A stretch of DNA of 63,777 bases from Priapulus caudatus (Eukaryota > Priapulida > Priapulimorpha > Priapulimorphida > Priapulidae): positions 211,363 to 275,139 of the forward strand of contig NW_014577244.1 of assembly GCF_000485595.1 (NCBI RefSeq). The letters run 5' to 3'. Under the pieces are notes generated by a model, which did not search any database, had not been told where the DNA came from, and saw nothing but the letters and a program-made list of their open reading frames with translations. This document shows positions 23,889 to 35,931 of the stretch, one piece after another; positions within the stretch are counted from its first letter, which is position 1; every line of letters starts with the position of its first letter. A program made the position numbers and the translations under genes.

Positions 23889-26800
23889 CACACGAGTATG
23901 CATATGAAAAAATTATAAACTTGTCACCTTGACGGACTTGCGGCCCCGGTTTTTGCGCGCAGCGCACAGCCGCGCCCCAACGCGAATACGCCGCCCCCTT
24001 TTTGTCCCCTTAGACAGATATCTGAGACAGGGGTCTGAAAACGCACTCCACGAAAACTGGGCGCAATCCAACCGACATTTCGGGATGGACGGCTTGAGGC
24101 CATCTCCAAACGGCCCCTAAACTTTTTTTGGGGTGGCGCGCCTCATGGCTAAGACGTAGTGGCTCCTACAAGAAACTCCAACAAATGCTGTCAATCAGCA
24201 ATGACGCGCTCGCTCATTGGCCGCTACGCGATGACGTGCGCTTCTGCCGAGTATAGCGTTACGTCTATCACAGAGGTTTTAACGAAGACGTGTACGGCGC
24301 TCCACGTGGGCTGGCACGGTCTAGATGCTATCTATCTCCAAAAGCGCCTGGCTCCGTACGTGCGAGGTTTTTATCAACCTCTTGACCCCGCTGGCCGTGG
24401 CGACGGCACGTCGTGCGAGCACGTGCTGGCGTGGCCGTGGGAGTTTTTACACGTAGCTAATCCTACACTACGCCGCCACACTGACACACAAATATATATA
24501 TGCACATGTTTTTACGAAGACGGCGGAGCGCGACATTCCAGCCTCCCTCCTCCCCCGCGCTCACGTGGCGGCCGGGCACGGTCGAAATGCTATATCCAAC
24601 AAACCTGGCTCGGGGAGTTTTTGCGCCGCGGTGACTTTCGTAGTAAATAGTAAATAGATTTTGTATTTATTTANNNNNNNNNNCAGACGAGTATGCATAT
24701 GGAAAAATTATAAACTTGTCACCTTGTCACACAACAAGATTAAGGCTATGTAAACCAAAAGCCATACATTGGTGATGATGGGTGTTAAGTTTCCAATCCA
24801 AAGTGCTAGCACTTACAGTTATAGAGCAAGTTGAGTAGACGATGTAGCCACCTGTTGCTGACTTAGCATCACAGCAATCAATGGCAGCTAGGAGCAGCTC
24901 TTTCTGCAAGTGTGCACACCTCTGTATGTCTTTACAATCCTGCAATGCATAGAACGAGAAAATGACGATACATCATAACACACTATAGAGTTGTACAGCA
25001 TTTACTGTATTCAGAAGGGGGATGAGGTTTGTAGAGAGATCTACTATATAACATGCAGTATATGAAACATAACATGAATACAAACAACCAAAGCACCAAA
25101 TGTTAAAATTAGGCTTTCATTCCTCATTACTATTTAATGTTAAAAAATGCAACTCATTTTTTTAAATAAAACCTAATTTTCTATTTCCATCCAAAACCAT
25201 AAAGCATACCTTGTTTGTTTTTACAGCTGGATCCTTAGCAATGACCCCAGTACCACTACAGGGTGCATCAAGCAGAACACGGTCAAATCCAGTCATAACC
25301 TGAAATAAGTCCAAAGTGAATATTATCAAATAGCGATCAACTAGAGAGGCACATAGAGAACTATAGAGAGCTTAGTTATTAGCTATAGAGAGCTTAATTA
25401 AAATGAATGTTATTTGCCATGACCTAAAATGTATCAAACTAATCTGCTGGTACTTTAACGATAATGCAACAATTCCAATTAATAATATCATATTGACCCA
25501 TATTATTTTCAATATAAATTTTTAAAACTGAAAGCCCAATTCGGATAATTTACAGGCATTCACGTTCATCTGCACCTTTGGAAATTTTCGGCCATCCAGA
25601 TTGGAGACGACACAATTTGTGACGCCCATCCTGTGTAGATTACCAACTACGGCTCGACTACGGTCCTTGTTAGCATCGTTCGCAAACAGCATGCCTGTAT
25701 TCTTCATCAGGGCAGCTATTTGGAAAACATGTACATTCGTAATCATTTAGACTATATTATAAAGTGTATCATGTAGAAGTTCTTACCAAGTGTGAGAATA
25801 CGTGCGCACTACATAGTCCTCTGATACTGTAGACACTAACGCATTCTAGTAATGATTGTAAACAACATGAGCAATGGTTCTTTAGCAAACTTAAGTTCAT
25901 CAAAATTAAATGAAAAATAACTTTGTCCAAATAAAAACTTTCACTTGAAAGTCACATGAGGACCTATCAATGTGCCAGTTGGTTTATATAGCACCATCAC
26001 TAAGGACACTCTTACGACAAAGGAGGCTAAAGGGATCTATCCCTGGTAAGAGCAGCTTACCGATATACTGTGTCTTGCCACCAGGGGCAGCACACATGTC
26101 CAGCACTCGTTCATTCTCCTGAGCAGCCAGAGCCATTACAGGCAGAAAACTGGAACCACTCTGTATCATGTAGTGGCCTGCCAAATATTCTGGGGTTGCA
26201 CCTGTATTAAATAGGAATTACACACTAAACCTTCGATCTTTTATGACTATTCATAACTACATTTAATATTATCTAGGAAAATAGGTTATAGTACAACATC
26301 TGCTACTCACAACTGATCACTGTTATTGAATTATGCAGTTACAATATATTTCACCACCTTCACTTTTAAATACTCTTGAATTTTTGTTGCATTGTGAATA
26401 TAACTTGTTTGTGCTTTGCAATTTGATTCCTGGGAGAAAAATTTCACTAGTAATTATTATCCATTTAATGCATTGTTGAATCTCTGCAGTTGGCTTCATG
26501 TGCTAAAGCTCACAATAGTGTGCGACAAAGGTAATGCTTGGATCAATTAAAAACAACTAAGAAGATGTTTAAATCTAACAATAACCCGTTAGCACATTTA
26601 ACTAATTAGCACAGTGCTTACCTACGGGAACCTGGGAATCATAAATCACCAGTCCTGTTTTTGACCACTTTCCTATAGGATCCAAGTTCACTCCTCTGTT
26701 GATAAGAGCCTAAGATGCAAAAGATCATGAATTTCTACGTATGCATTTTTAGATGCCTAGCTCGCAGTCACATGGCTCCACCTGGATAAGCCCATTCAAA

Positions 26801-29800
26801 ACGTCATTATTTCAATGATTCCCACCTGTGCCAAATCCCTTCTCCTGGTCTTCAGTGTGTTAGTTCGGATTGTGACTGGCCTCTGTGCTTCGTTTGCTTC
26901 AAGAAATTCCACCAGCTAGAATAAGAATTGCATGACAATATGACAAGTTATTAATTGTGCTGCGAATATATATACACCAATTAAAAACCACACGAAATTT
27001 CCGTTGAGAACAACCGATTACTGCCCTAGTTTGTTTTATAGTTGCCTAAATGACTACTGTATATAACCCTGCCCACCAAAAGATGTCTAAGCAAATCGAG
27101 CTAAGTAGATGAATACACAAACCTCAGTGAGTGGAAACAACTGCATTAACAGTGCCATTAGAAACTCATTATAGCTGTAATATGTGCACAAGTCACTCTT
27201 CAGTTGAGAGAGGTAGTCCTTGCGCTTTCTGCAAACAACACGACACATGAGAACAACACAACGAGATGATTGCTTTCGACTACACCACCACAACATCTGA
27301 ATAGTTACTGGAATATGTTTCGAGGATCAGTCCAAACATGCTAATTTACCGTATCATATTTACATCTGGTATGCAGTGCACATTCCCACATAACAACCTC
27401 CAGATCATCGACAATGAAACACTACTGGTGATTCTTATGACACCAAACAGATGTTCATGTTACGCATTGAAGCCCACATCTTCCTTTACATATCCCCAAG
27501 TACTGCGTACATCGTACTTTATTTGTTCCACATTCCTGCTCATCGCTCGATTCATATTTCAAACCGATCACTCACCTGTTTTCTTCTCGGCGATTCACAA
27601 AGTCTCCCAACACAACTAGCACCTCCTTGATTCGCTGCTGGACCAGTGTCAGATCGGCTGGCTGAACAGACTCCTTCTCAATCTCCTGTCCGCTAGGCAG
27701 AACATACTTTTCTGTTTCCAATATGTTTGTCTGCAGTTCAGCTTCGGCTCGTGCATCGTCCATCTTCTGCTTCTTTTGCAGCTTCTTGGCTGCCTTCTCA
27801 ACAGGCAGCAGCTAAGGGAGAAAAACCATTAAAATAAGTGTCCCTTATGTAATACGTGCCTTATAGTGGTATTATTGTTTAAACAAAATGCCATCAATGA
27901 ATGAAATGGTTTTTTATGAATCTTTTAATATTAATCACCAGGTTCAGCCAGCCATCAACATGAATTAACAAAGCTGTCGGGATATGCGTCAAATAAATGT
28001 GGGAGTATACTTAAATATAAAGGGATCAGTTTCGATTTGTAAAATAAATGTCAGCCGATTAACTGAAACAACAAGCAGTTTACTTCGTGACAATAGCAGA
28101 TGATAAAGTGATCGTATATCCTCATCATATAGTCATCAGTCATCATCGTCAATCGTCATCACGTGCTACCCAGAGCTGGATGCAGCATTATCCCATTGTC
28201 AGCTATGTTGTCAATTCATCTGCTGCTGAAAAATACCAGTATATAATAATAATAATAATAAAAAGTAATAATAACCATAACTAACTACGAAGAAAAGAAG
28301 AAGAAGAAGAAAGACAATAATTATTCATGAGAATATATACTTGAGCTTTATCCACAACAACTGTTATTTAAAGACCTTGAAAATAAACATGGTTTGATAA
28401 AGTAAGGTCCTAAAGACAATTCGCTAAAAAATCATGACTCTTGCAGAATAAGTGGGGAGCACTGCATTAGAAAATCACATAGATATATCGCAGTGTGCTA
28501 CTGCACTTGAGCTAGTAACAATATAGCAACTGCGCAGAATACATGAATCTTTGATTGAATGCATTCTAGAACCATCATAGACCCTAAACTATAACAAGTG
28601 CCGGCAAGCAACAGCGCTGCAAAGCTGAGTGTACGTAGCCGGGTATGTCTCTAATAAACTCACTGGCAACCGAAATCAAGACGGTCTCTCCGCACTGCGT
28701 TCGCCCCAGAGCATTACAGATACTACTAGATCAGATCAAAATCTATATAGCTTTGCGAAGCCGTACGTAAAGTAATAAGATACAGCTGTGTAATTAATTA
28801 CATCACTAAATTAACATGGATATCGTTTGGAGCGCGAGCGAGGTGGTGGGAGGGTGATGGGGAGGGAGAGGTGGATGGGAGTACGGGGAGGGGAGGGAGG
28901 GAAAGGGGAGAGGGGGAGGGAGAAGGGAGAGGATGGTGAAGAGGAGGTCGGGGGAGTGGTTCTATAGTCAAAGCAGTTCGTCCCTTTAATTAACAGTCAC
29001 CAAACCGTGTTGACGCTCGTCTTGAGGTCAAAAGGTTATCAGAACTTACTCTTCGCAGTAAGCGGAAACACATTATGTCCTTTCAATAAAGTATAAAAAT
29101 GGTCGTGAGCGCTGAAACAAAAAATTTTTCACTCTGTCCGTTAGGCCATGTCGTCAGAAAATGTCTGATGTGACCTTTCCCCCCCTGCCCTTTGACCTGT
29201 GACCGCCAATTTCGCACTGGTGATGGGTTTCCTGCCCATCTCACTATACACCAAATATTAAGAGCATAGGTCGAGCCGTTTAGATTCGTGCCGCAATTCA
29301 GCATTTCCTCCCTATACCTTAAGTTGAGGAGAAAATGTTCCCCCTTCTTTTATACCTCTTGACCTTTGACCTTTGATCTTTGACCCCAGCTTCGACATGC
29401 CAACTCGTTTTCGGATTACCCCCCTACGTCCCGACTTTCGAATCCGTACGTTGAGCCGTTTAGATTTGTGCCCAACTGTTGACAGACGGACGGACACACG
29501 GACGCACGCACGCACGCACGGACAATCATGCGATTCTACAAGCTGCATCTGACTATGTCAGATGAGCTAAAAATGTGAGAATAACAAACCATGTCATCGT
29601 CATCACTGTCATCTTCATCTGACGGTTCTAGAAGAGCCTTCTTCTTCACTTGCTGCCGAGGTTTCAGCCACTGTTTGTTGTCGTCAGTGTAGCCTGCAGT
29701 GATCTCCTCCTCACCTGCTCAACAGACACAAGAACCTTAGCCGATCAGCTGCACCACAATTTTTCACATACAACAAAGGTATTATCTCTCATGGTCTCCG

Positions 29801-32800
29801 ACTTTTAAGCAGAGGATGGAAGACATGCGCACACGCAGACACGCACGCATGCACGCACGCACGCACGCACGCACGCACACACACACAAAAAGATAGCCCA
29901 TAGCCTAAAATGATGGATAGATTCATGTGCTGTACAAGATGACGTACACCATGTACTAGTCTATAACTAATGTGTATTTACTTCAAACCTCAAGGTCTGT
30001 ACTGAAACTACTGTATAAGCTGTATATTTCGCGGTGGTTTAATTTTCTCGAATTTCGTGAACGCGTCCCCGACCCTGAAAATAACAATGTTCACGCGAAT
30101 AATTCATACCGAATAATACAGAATAATTCATAATTCACCGACCGCAAAATTAACCACTCGCGAAATTGTCCGTCAAGTCTGAATTTGCGAAAATATCTGT
30201 ACGTGAAAAATACGGCTTTTACAGTAATCTGAAATTTTCACTGGGCAACAGCAAGGAGCTAAATATAACAAGGAGAGGAAGCGCCGCCATATCTGGCCCA
30301 ATTATTTGCCATATTTGGTCATATTGGTCCAGAACAGATTAGTGTTCTATTGTCCCTGGGGGACGGATCTGCACAGCCGTTTCAGCTAATTATGGTCCAT
30401 AGATGGCGTCCTTGAGGCGAAAAGCACACAACCAATCCGCTTCCTCTCCTTGTTATATTTAGCTCCTTGGGCAACAGGGCTGGTGATCTAAAAAAAAACT
30501 AATAGTCCTTAACAATATTTATCAGCCCTTAATTATCTGGAGTGTGGTGCTGAAACGCCATGGTGAGCAGTATATAAAAATATATACATTCACGAGTGTT
30601 GTACATACAGGGTTTTATAAAAGAAAAAACTGCCACTTACTTGATTCACCTTCAATTTCTGAATCTTTCTCTTCGTCACCTTCTGGTTTTTCAACTGGCA
30701 AGGCCTTCTTCTTGAAAGGTGGGGCATCTTTGTGATGCTCTTTTGTCTCTTTCTTAGCCAACCTTTGCAGAGGAATAATAATTATATAGCACTACAACTC
30801 TACAATAAAGAAATGCAATTTAAACTTTGATCATTCCATTGATGTGATGTACGAAATGTGATAATATACAAGGTAAAAAGTAGGGGTGGGACGCCACAGG
30901 TAACTCACGATAAGACGCATATCATGATACACCTTTCACAAAAACGATACGTATCACGATACTTTCAGGAGCAAACTATACACTTAATGAGTACCCTACC
31001 GATCATGTGAATGCCTACAAATCAGTATAGTGGAAGGCTCAGTAAACAACTGCTATGGAACTGTGAAGTGTATCATGCTTCTTCTGTTTTGAGATGAAAC
31101 TATGCTACCAAAAGATATGAATTTTATTGTGTAAGTATACCAAGTTTGGTCGCTCTAGGTCAATAAAGCCTAGGACACACTGTGCGATTTCCTACGCTGG
31201 CCGCTTGCGATCGATAAATACGGTGCCAGGTCCGCGCGATGTGTACGGTCTCACGGCAGCGTATTTCGCACGCGATCCCATACGCCCGGCTGATCGCTCG
31301 CATTCAACATGTTGAATATTTCCGCACGGTTTTTCATCGCTTGCGTATAGCGCATGCGCTTGCATGCGCTTGCGCCAGCGCGCCCAACAATGAATCATCG
31401 TGTTCGAACGCGATTGTTTTTAGCAGCCAATCAAGTGTAGCAACAAAAGCTAGGAAAGCCGTTGGAAGTGGTTGGACACCTGTAATGAAGGAAATATTGG
31501 CATCAAAGAGGGAAAGTTAATTACAAAGGCCGGAAAGCATTAAGGACAGTGGAAAGGGGACTTACCGGCTAGCCCTAAGGAATAGAATGCCGGCACAGTT
31601 TTAGAAAACAATAAGTCTTAGCCGACGATTTAGATTATCGTGGCTACAATGGTCAGGCACACTACGAGCGGTCAGGCTGGCCGTTCAAAAGCAATTCCAT
31701 TAAGACGCCCTGAGGCGCGCGTCAGGGACGTGCGGAGGCCATGCTGACTCAGATAGAGGCAATGATCCTTGAAATATTGATAATATACCGTGTTACTAGA
31801 CATAGTCGTTCGAACTGATCGACACCTTGGTATGTATCATAGGCTTATAGTGCAGGATTAGGCTCTGCGTATTGTTGTCTCTCTCGCTCTTTAAAGCTAT
31901 TTTGAGTCATTGTATTTGGCGTTACTTACGGTACGTACCTCTGTTTACAATATACATCAACTCTGTTGGTCTATTCTATGAGAAACAGTGAGTGGAGCAA
32001 ATTGAGTACTCTGTACGTGAGAGAGACGGAGCACCAGCTAAGAACATAGACCAGTGATAAATTGTAACTAACCTCTGTGCACGCAGGCAAGGCGTGCACT
32101 GGTATACGATTTTATTAACACGCAAACGCTGTTGTTTGTTTGCTTTAAGTTGGCGATCGTGGTAAAATATTTATATATAGTTGTTGTAGTACATGTCTGG
32201 TTTGATCTATCATTCTATGCTAACTCAGGGTAATTAACCCGCACAAGCAGAAACTTTGGGGTTTTGTACACGCATTGGTCTAACATCTGCTACACCGAAC
32301 CACGAGTTCCACACACACGCACACCTGAGCGTACACGATAAACGCAGGCGAGAAAAGAATCAGTTAAAACCGTACAGTGTCCAGCCGCATGTACGCGCAA
32401 CTCGTACGGCGTTCTAAAATCGTGCAGCAACACATATATGCTGCCGGGCCAGCGTACAGAATCGCTAGTGTGTCCTAGGCTTTAGGGGCAGAGTTATATG
32501 ATCAAGGTCAAGGTAAAGGTCAAATAAAGATCGCAGTCGACCTGGTTTTTGTACGCTGCCACCTTATCCCAAGATGTGTAGGTATACTAGTTGGTAGCAC
32601 TAGGTGAATTAGGGGCCGAGTTAGAGAGCGGAAGGGAAATATGATCAAGGTCAAGGTAAAGGTCAAATAAAGGTCGCAGTGACCTGGTTTTGGTACGCTG
32701 CTCAACTTCTCCCCAAGATGTGTAAATATACCAAGTTTGGTAGCTCTAGGTCAATTAGGGGTCTAGTTATAGAGCGGAAGGGAAATTGTCTGCAGCGGCG

Positions 32801-34957
32801 GCTGGGGAAACATGAAACCATAGTATCCCCGCCGACTTCGTCGCGGGGGATACGATTACTCCAATTAAATTACAGAACAATAAATTTGGAAACTAGACTG
32901 GACTGAATTGCATTGAAATACAAATATGTTATGGTACATGCCTTTTTCTTGAACGTTTAGATGGTGCCTTCTCTGTATCACCATTTTCTAGTTCTGTAAA
33001 AAAAATATTTGTTATAGAAAATAAATATGTCTGACATTATATGCATTAACAGATATTTGTATACTTGGATATCAATAAACCAACTTGGCATTAAAAGTGA
33101 AACAGGGCATGCTCAGTGAATTGGTTTTATATAACCAGGTTATAGTCTCACCTACCATCAAAACATCCAATACAATGTTGTTACATAGACTGACTGGATG
33201 TTTGCTTCAGAAAGCAGTATAATTTTGACATTTACTCATAACATTAATTTACTAGTATAGTGCCGGATGTGTAAATGTCAAAACAATTTCATACAACTAA
33301 AAGGTGGTGGAGCAGTGTAAAGAAGGCAGTGTTTCCCCTGCATTGACACAAGCGAGGCGAGCCGCCTTGCTCAAATTCTCAGCTGCCACACAGAAATTTG
33401 TGCAAAACACTGCCTTGCTGACGAAAATCACTGTTCTTCCATAGAACAATGCTTATAATACACCAAATATAGCTTAGAATGTACCAAATTGCACCATTTA
33501 AAAAAAAAATCTGGGGGGCATCCCCCCAATCTGGACGACCACCCGTGGTGCTTGCTTTGCTAGGACCTCGAAAGGTGTAAACACACCATAAAAATTCCTC
33601 ACAGACCTTTTTGGTCAGGGGAAACATTGAAAGAAGGTATATATAATATACATTTACAATTATGCACATTATTTTAAATACTCTGACTGCTATTATGCAT
33701 TGGTAGTTAGTTAATCAGTGAGTGAATCCCTACAGCCTAGAAATGCCAATGGCACCACATGTATTTGGGCCAATTCAATAATAAAATAATAGAAGATAAA
33801 CAAGAATTGCATTTACTACAAAAGTTTTCATGTTTATCAAATATCTTTCACCTATTATCAGTAATAATTCCCCCGTAAATACCATTCTGATGCTCCTCTG
33901 CAACACCGTCTCACCACACACATGCCACTGTGCATAAACTCACAGAAATATGCAGAGAGGGTAGGACAGCGTGAGAGCCAAATTTGCACAACACTCGCAT
34001 TGTTTCACACCTTCACAGCACAAACGATCAAATACACAATATACACACATCTGGTACGCACGCTTTCCCACGTGCACTACCTTCCTGTGGCAGAGTGTGG
34101 CCCTGACGCTTGCAGAACTTTATGCGGCATGTGTGCAGTGACACTGACATTGACATTGTGTGTTGCAGGGGAGCATTTCAATGGCATTTACATGGAATTA
34201 TCATGCGATAGCCTGTAACTGTACACAATCACAGACTTTAGTAGTAAATAGAGTATCTGTTTATTCACAATAAGTGAATTATTAAAATGCCTTAAACGGC
34301 CCAAGTGCCGGTGGTGTGACTGTCATGAGTAGCTTGCAGTTGCACTAACACTGTGCTGCGTGCACACTGCAGTGTCAAGTTAATAATAAAATATATAGAT
34401 TTAGGCACTGCCTAAAAGTGGAGCTCCCGATAGGTGACTCGACGATAATCTTCGATCCATGGATGCGATTGGATGCATGGAGACGCACGTCCCTAGCCTC
34501 CATTTTCGCTTATTATGCAACTTGCTGTGTGTGTGTGTGTGCGAGGCATATCACGTGACAATGGTGTCCCACCCTGCCACTATGACAACTTTTGTCAAAG
34601 GTTAATTGGTTGCGGGAAAGTGTTTACTTCTTGAGATAACAAAAACGCGCGCAACGTGACGTAGCGCGTGGGAACTCCGCTGGATGCGTACACGGACGTA
34701 CGTACGTCGTACGGACGGACGCGCCATCGAAAATAAAGTGGATCATGTGGATGGGTTACCATTGTTTCTTAAGTAAGCCTAGGCTATGGTGCTCCGCTCG
34801 CGCGAGACTTAAGGCCGCGTGGGAGCTCCACTATATTGAACACGAAGAAAATATTGAGACCTTGTAAACGTTTGGGCATCGTAGGTTCCCTTTGCTTTCT
34901 GGCCTTTCTGCCCGGTCCCCTCTTTTCCGCTGAAGTAAGATCTCGTTTCCTGCCCAT
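22035..34957 (-). CDS. NOP2: 28S rRNA (cytosine-C5)-methyltransferase NOP2/NSUN1, 15 exons
   Basis: Nucleolar SAM-dependent methyltransferase of the RsmB/NSUN family, acting on large-subunit rRNA and 60S assembly. Exons, gene order: 34861-34957, 32942-32993, 30641-30762, 29590-29714, 27576-27811, 27123-27228, 26826-26915, 26622-26709, 26061-26201, 25576-25715, 25210-25299, 24817-24939, 23703-23800, 23299-23426, 22035-22372; about 657 residues. Start [20 protein letters not shown] matches the basic NOP2 N-terminus, followed by an acidic linker. SAM motif [11 protein letters not shown] is near residue 340, motif [10 protein letters not shown] has Cys ~413 and motif VI YSTCSIT has Cys ~467; in this family the motif VI cysteine is the nucleophile and the motif IV cysteine releases product, so both catalytic residues are present. 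[19 protein letters not shown] lies in exon 14; exon 15 is an acidic then Lys-rich tail. The exon 2-3 junction is uncertain: a GC donor at 32941-32940, or a GT donor extending exon 2 to 32938 with exon 3 starting at 30752 (655 residues). Tail to tail with EXOC8. Confidence 0.94.
23820..23890. repeat. (CACG)n microsatellite
   Basis: Tetranucleotide tract in the NOP2 intron, starting about 20 bases from the exon at 23703-23800. Similar tracts occur at 8085, 29505 and 29845. Confidence 0.9.
23892..24726. mobile_element. GC-rich insertion with N gap, bounded by a 40-base direct repeat
   Basis: 23892-23931 and 24687-24726 are the same 40 bases (one to two differences). Between them lies a GC-rich segment with imperfect internal repeats (CACGTGG...GGCACGGTC blocks), ending TAGTAAATAGATTTTGTATT at the 10-base gap 24674-24683. 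That ending resembles the inner arms of the 37.3-41.2 kb foldbacks, so the segment is probably one arm of such an element, with the rest lost in the gap. The direct repeat may be a target duplication or an assembly duplicate. Confidence 0.5.
24674..24683. other. Assembly gap (10 N)
   Basis: Ten undetermined bases in a NOP2 intron. Other gaps: 36748-36781 (34 N) and 50261-50550 (290 N). All three fall inside or beside inverted repeats. Confidence 1.
28820..28960. repeat. G-rich purine tract
   Basis: Runs of GGGAGG and GGGG over ~130 bases on the plus strand, in a NOP2 intron. Many G-triplets could form quadruplex DNA. Confidence 0.7.
29083..29540. repeat. Two diverged tandem copies of a dispersed repeat
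   Basis: The phrase GAGCCGTTTAGATT.GTGCC recurs at about 29273 and 29453, each after a TTTGACC-rich part. The second copy ends in GACAGACGGACGGACACACG. Located in a NOP2 intron; no protein. Confidence 0.5.
30011..30224. mobile_element. MITE with TA target duplication
   Basis: Ends CTGTATAAGCTGTATATTT and its inverse AAATACGGCTTTTACAG, flanked by TA on both sides, which fits a Tc1/mariner-type insertion. About 214 bases, in a NOP2 intron. Confidence 0.7.
30252..30469. mobile_element. 218-base MITE with perfect 8-base target duplication
   Basis: Terminal inverted repeats of ~32 bases (CAAGGAGCTAAATATAACAA...) are perfect. GGCAACAG is duplicated at 30244-30251 and 30470-30477. The 8-base duplication points to the hAT superfamily. 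It lies 28 bases from the preceding MITE. Confidence 0.9.
31110..32852. mobile_element. Second copy of the GTATCCCCC repeat, interrupted
   Basis: Inverse-oriented relative of 17143-18132, recognisable by ACCAAGTTTGGT, CTCTAGGTCAAT and the terminal GCGGGGGATAC near 32852. It is split by the insertion 31166-32482. Tandem internal copies of the TAGAGCGGAAGGGAAAT phrase are seen. Lies in a NOP2 intron. Confidence 0.6.
31166..32482. mobile_element. 1317-base TIR transposon with TA target duplication
   Basis: Both ends carry AAGCCTAGGACACACT in inverted orientation, continuing imperfectly (ACGCTGGCC) for ~38 bases. Flanks are GTCAATA on the left and TAGGGG on the right; the uninterrupted host sequence reads GTCAATTAGGGG nearby, so TA was duplicated. 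No transposase frame recognised. Confidence 0.75.
33327..33629. mobile_element. hAT-type MITE with perfect AAAGAAGG duplication
   Basis: Ends CAGTGTTTCCCCTG and its inverse, exactly flanked by AAAGAAGG (33319-33326 and 33630-33637). An inverted relative lies at 61826-62136. In NOP2 intron 1. Confidence 0.9.
33845..34265. mobile_element. Degenerate foldback related to the 40.7-41.2 kb element
   Basis: The left part (TTTCACCTATTATCAGTAATA, GCTCCTCTGCAACAC) and right part (TTGCAGGGGAGCATTTCAAT, TTTAGTAGTAAATAGAGT) are worn inverted copies sharing phrases with the elements at 37.3 and 40.7 kb. In NOP2 intron 1. Confidence 0.45.
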
Positions 34958-35524
34958 GACGACAAATGTAACACTATGCCTAGTTATGTACAAACTGCTA
35001 TTTCAACTTTACGGTAGGATGCTCTGGTTATATTATGTCAACTTTACACGCTTCCAAATCAACTCGTGGGGGTGTCGTAATAAATATATAGTGCGTTCAT
35101 TTTAAATATAACATGTATTTTTTCTTTATGTAAATAGTCTTTATTTAAAATTCATCCAATATAAGTATATATAAAATAACACTAATATCGACATGTAATG
35201 TTTTATTGTTTATTTTTTGCCAAAGAACGATTATCCAAATACGTTGTTACCATACTAACACAACTACTACGGCTACTATAAATTCATGATGGTACCCTGA
35301 TGGTACCTATAGATGGCGCCATGGATGGCGCAGGCTCAATGACAGTGGCTCAATGAGCATCATTGAGCATCAGGATCAGAATAAACCCAACACTGTTGAT
35401 CACAGTATGATTGCAGTTTAGTAGTTTCACGTCTATTATATGCAGTCGGACGCGTCGGTCACGGGGCGATGAAGCATACGATTTGGTAATAACATAATAT
35501 TTAGAATTATTAAACGTTAAAAAC
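34958..35524. other. NOP2 upstream region, no gene seen
   Basis: Expected to hold the NOP2 promoter (transcription to the left) but no clear core motif was identified. The rest is AT-rich with a repeated CAATGA(C/G)C phrase near 35335-35370. Confidence 0.4.
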
Positions 35525-35887
35525 TAGGTGGCGGTAGCTCTACTCTAGTACTATAGCCCGCGTACATTGACTGCCGCAGGCATATATAGAACATTATCGG
35601 CTGGAAATACCAACTGCAACCTGTCCCCACCTGTCCCCACGAAAAATGGATCGCAAAACGCAAAATTATCGGGCTTTTTAACACTCATCTATCTACGTGG
35701 ACATCTCACCTATCTTTTTGAACACTTTACACAACTTTACACCATGTATTTATCCTTTTATTCCACAAAGTAAGCACTACTGGAAATTCCCGTTTGAAAT
35801 TCTGGCGTGCGTACGCGTGACGTCACCGGTATTGTATAATATACATGCACCGGATCTGTAGGCAAAACACATGACATGTATATACAA

Positions 35888-35915
35888 CTAGCTGGTCTAC
35901 CCGGCGATGCCCGGG
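35888..35915 (-). mobile_element. Helitron 3' terminus (hairpin plus CTAG)
   Basis: On the minus strand the sequence reads CCCGGGCATCGCCGGG, eight bases, then CTAG followed by T: a GC hairpin and CTRR end abutting T, the canonical Helitron 3' end. It lies just beyond the helicase fragment in the expected orientation. Confidence 0.8.
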
Positions 35916-35931
35916 ATAAAGGAGAAAAGAG

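Noticed and set aside
24159-24650. 163-codon frame in the GC-rich insert
   Set aside because: Sequence has imperfect internal repeats and low-complexity Pro/Arg content, no recognised domain; probably a non-coding transposon arm.
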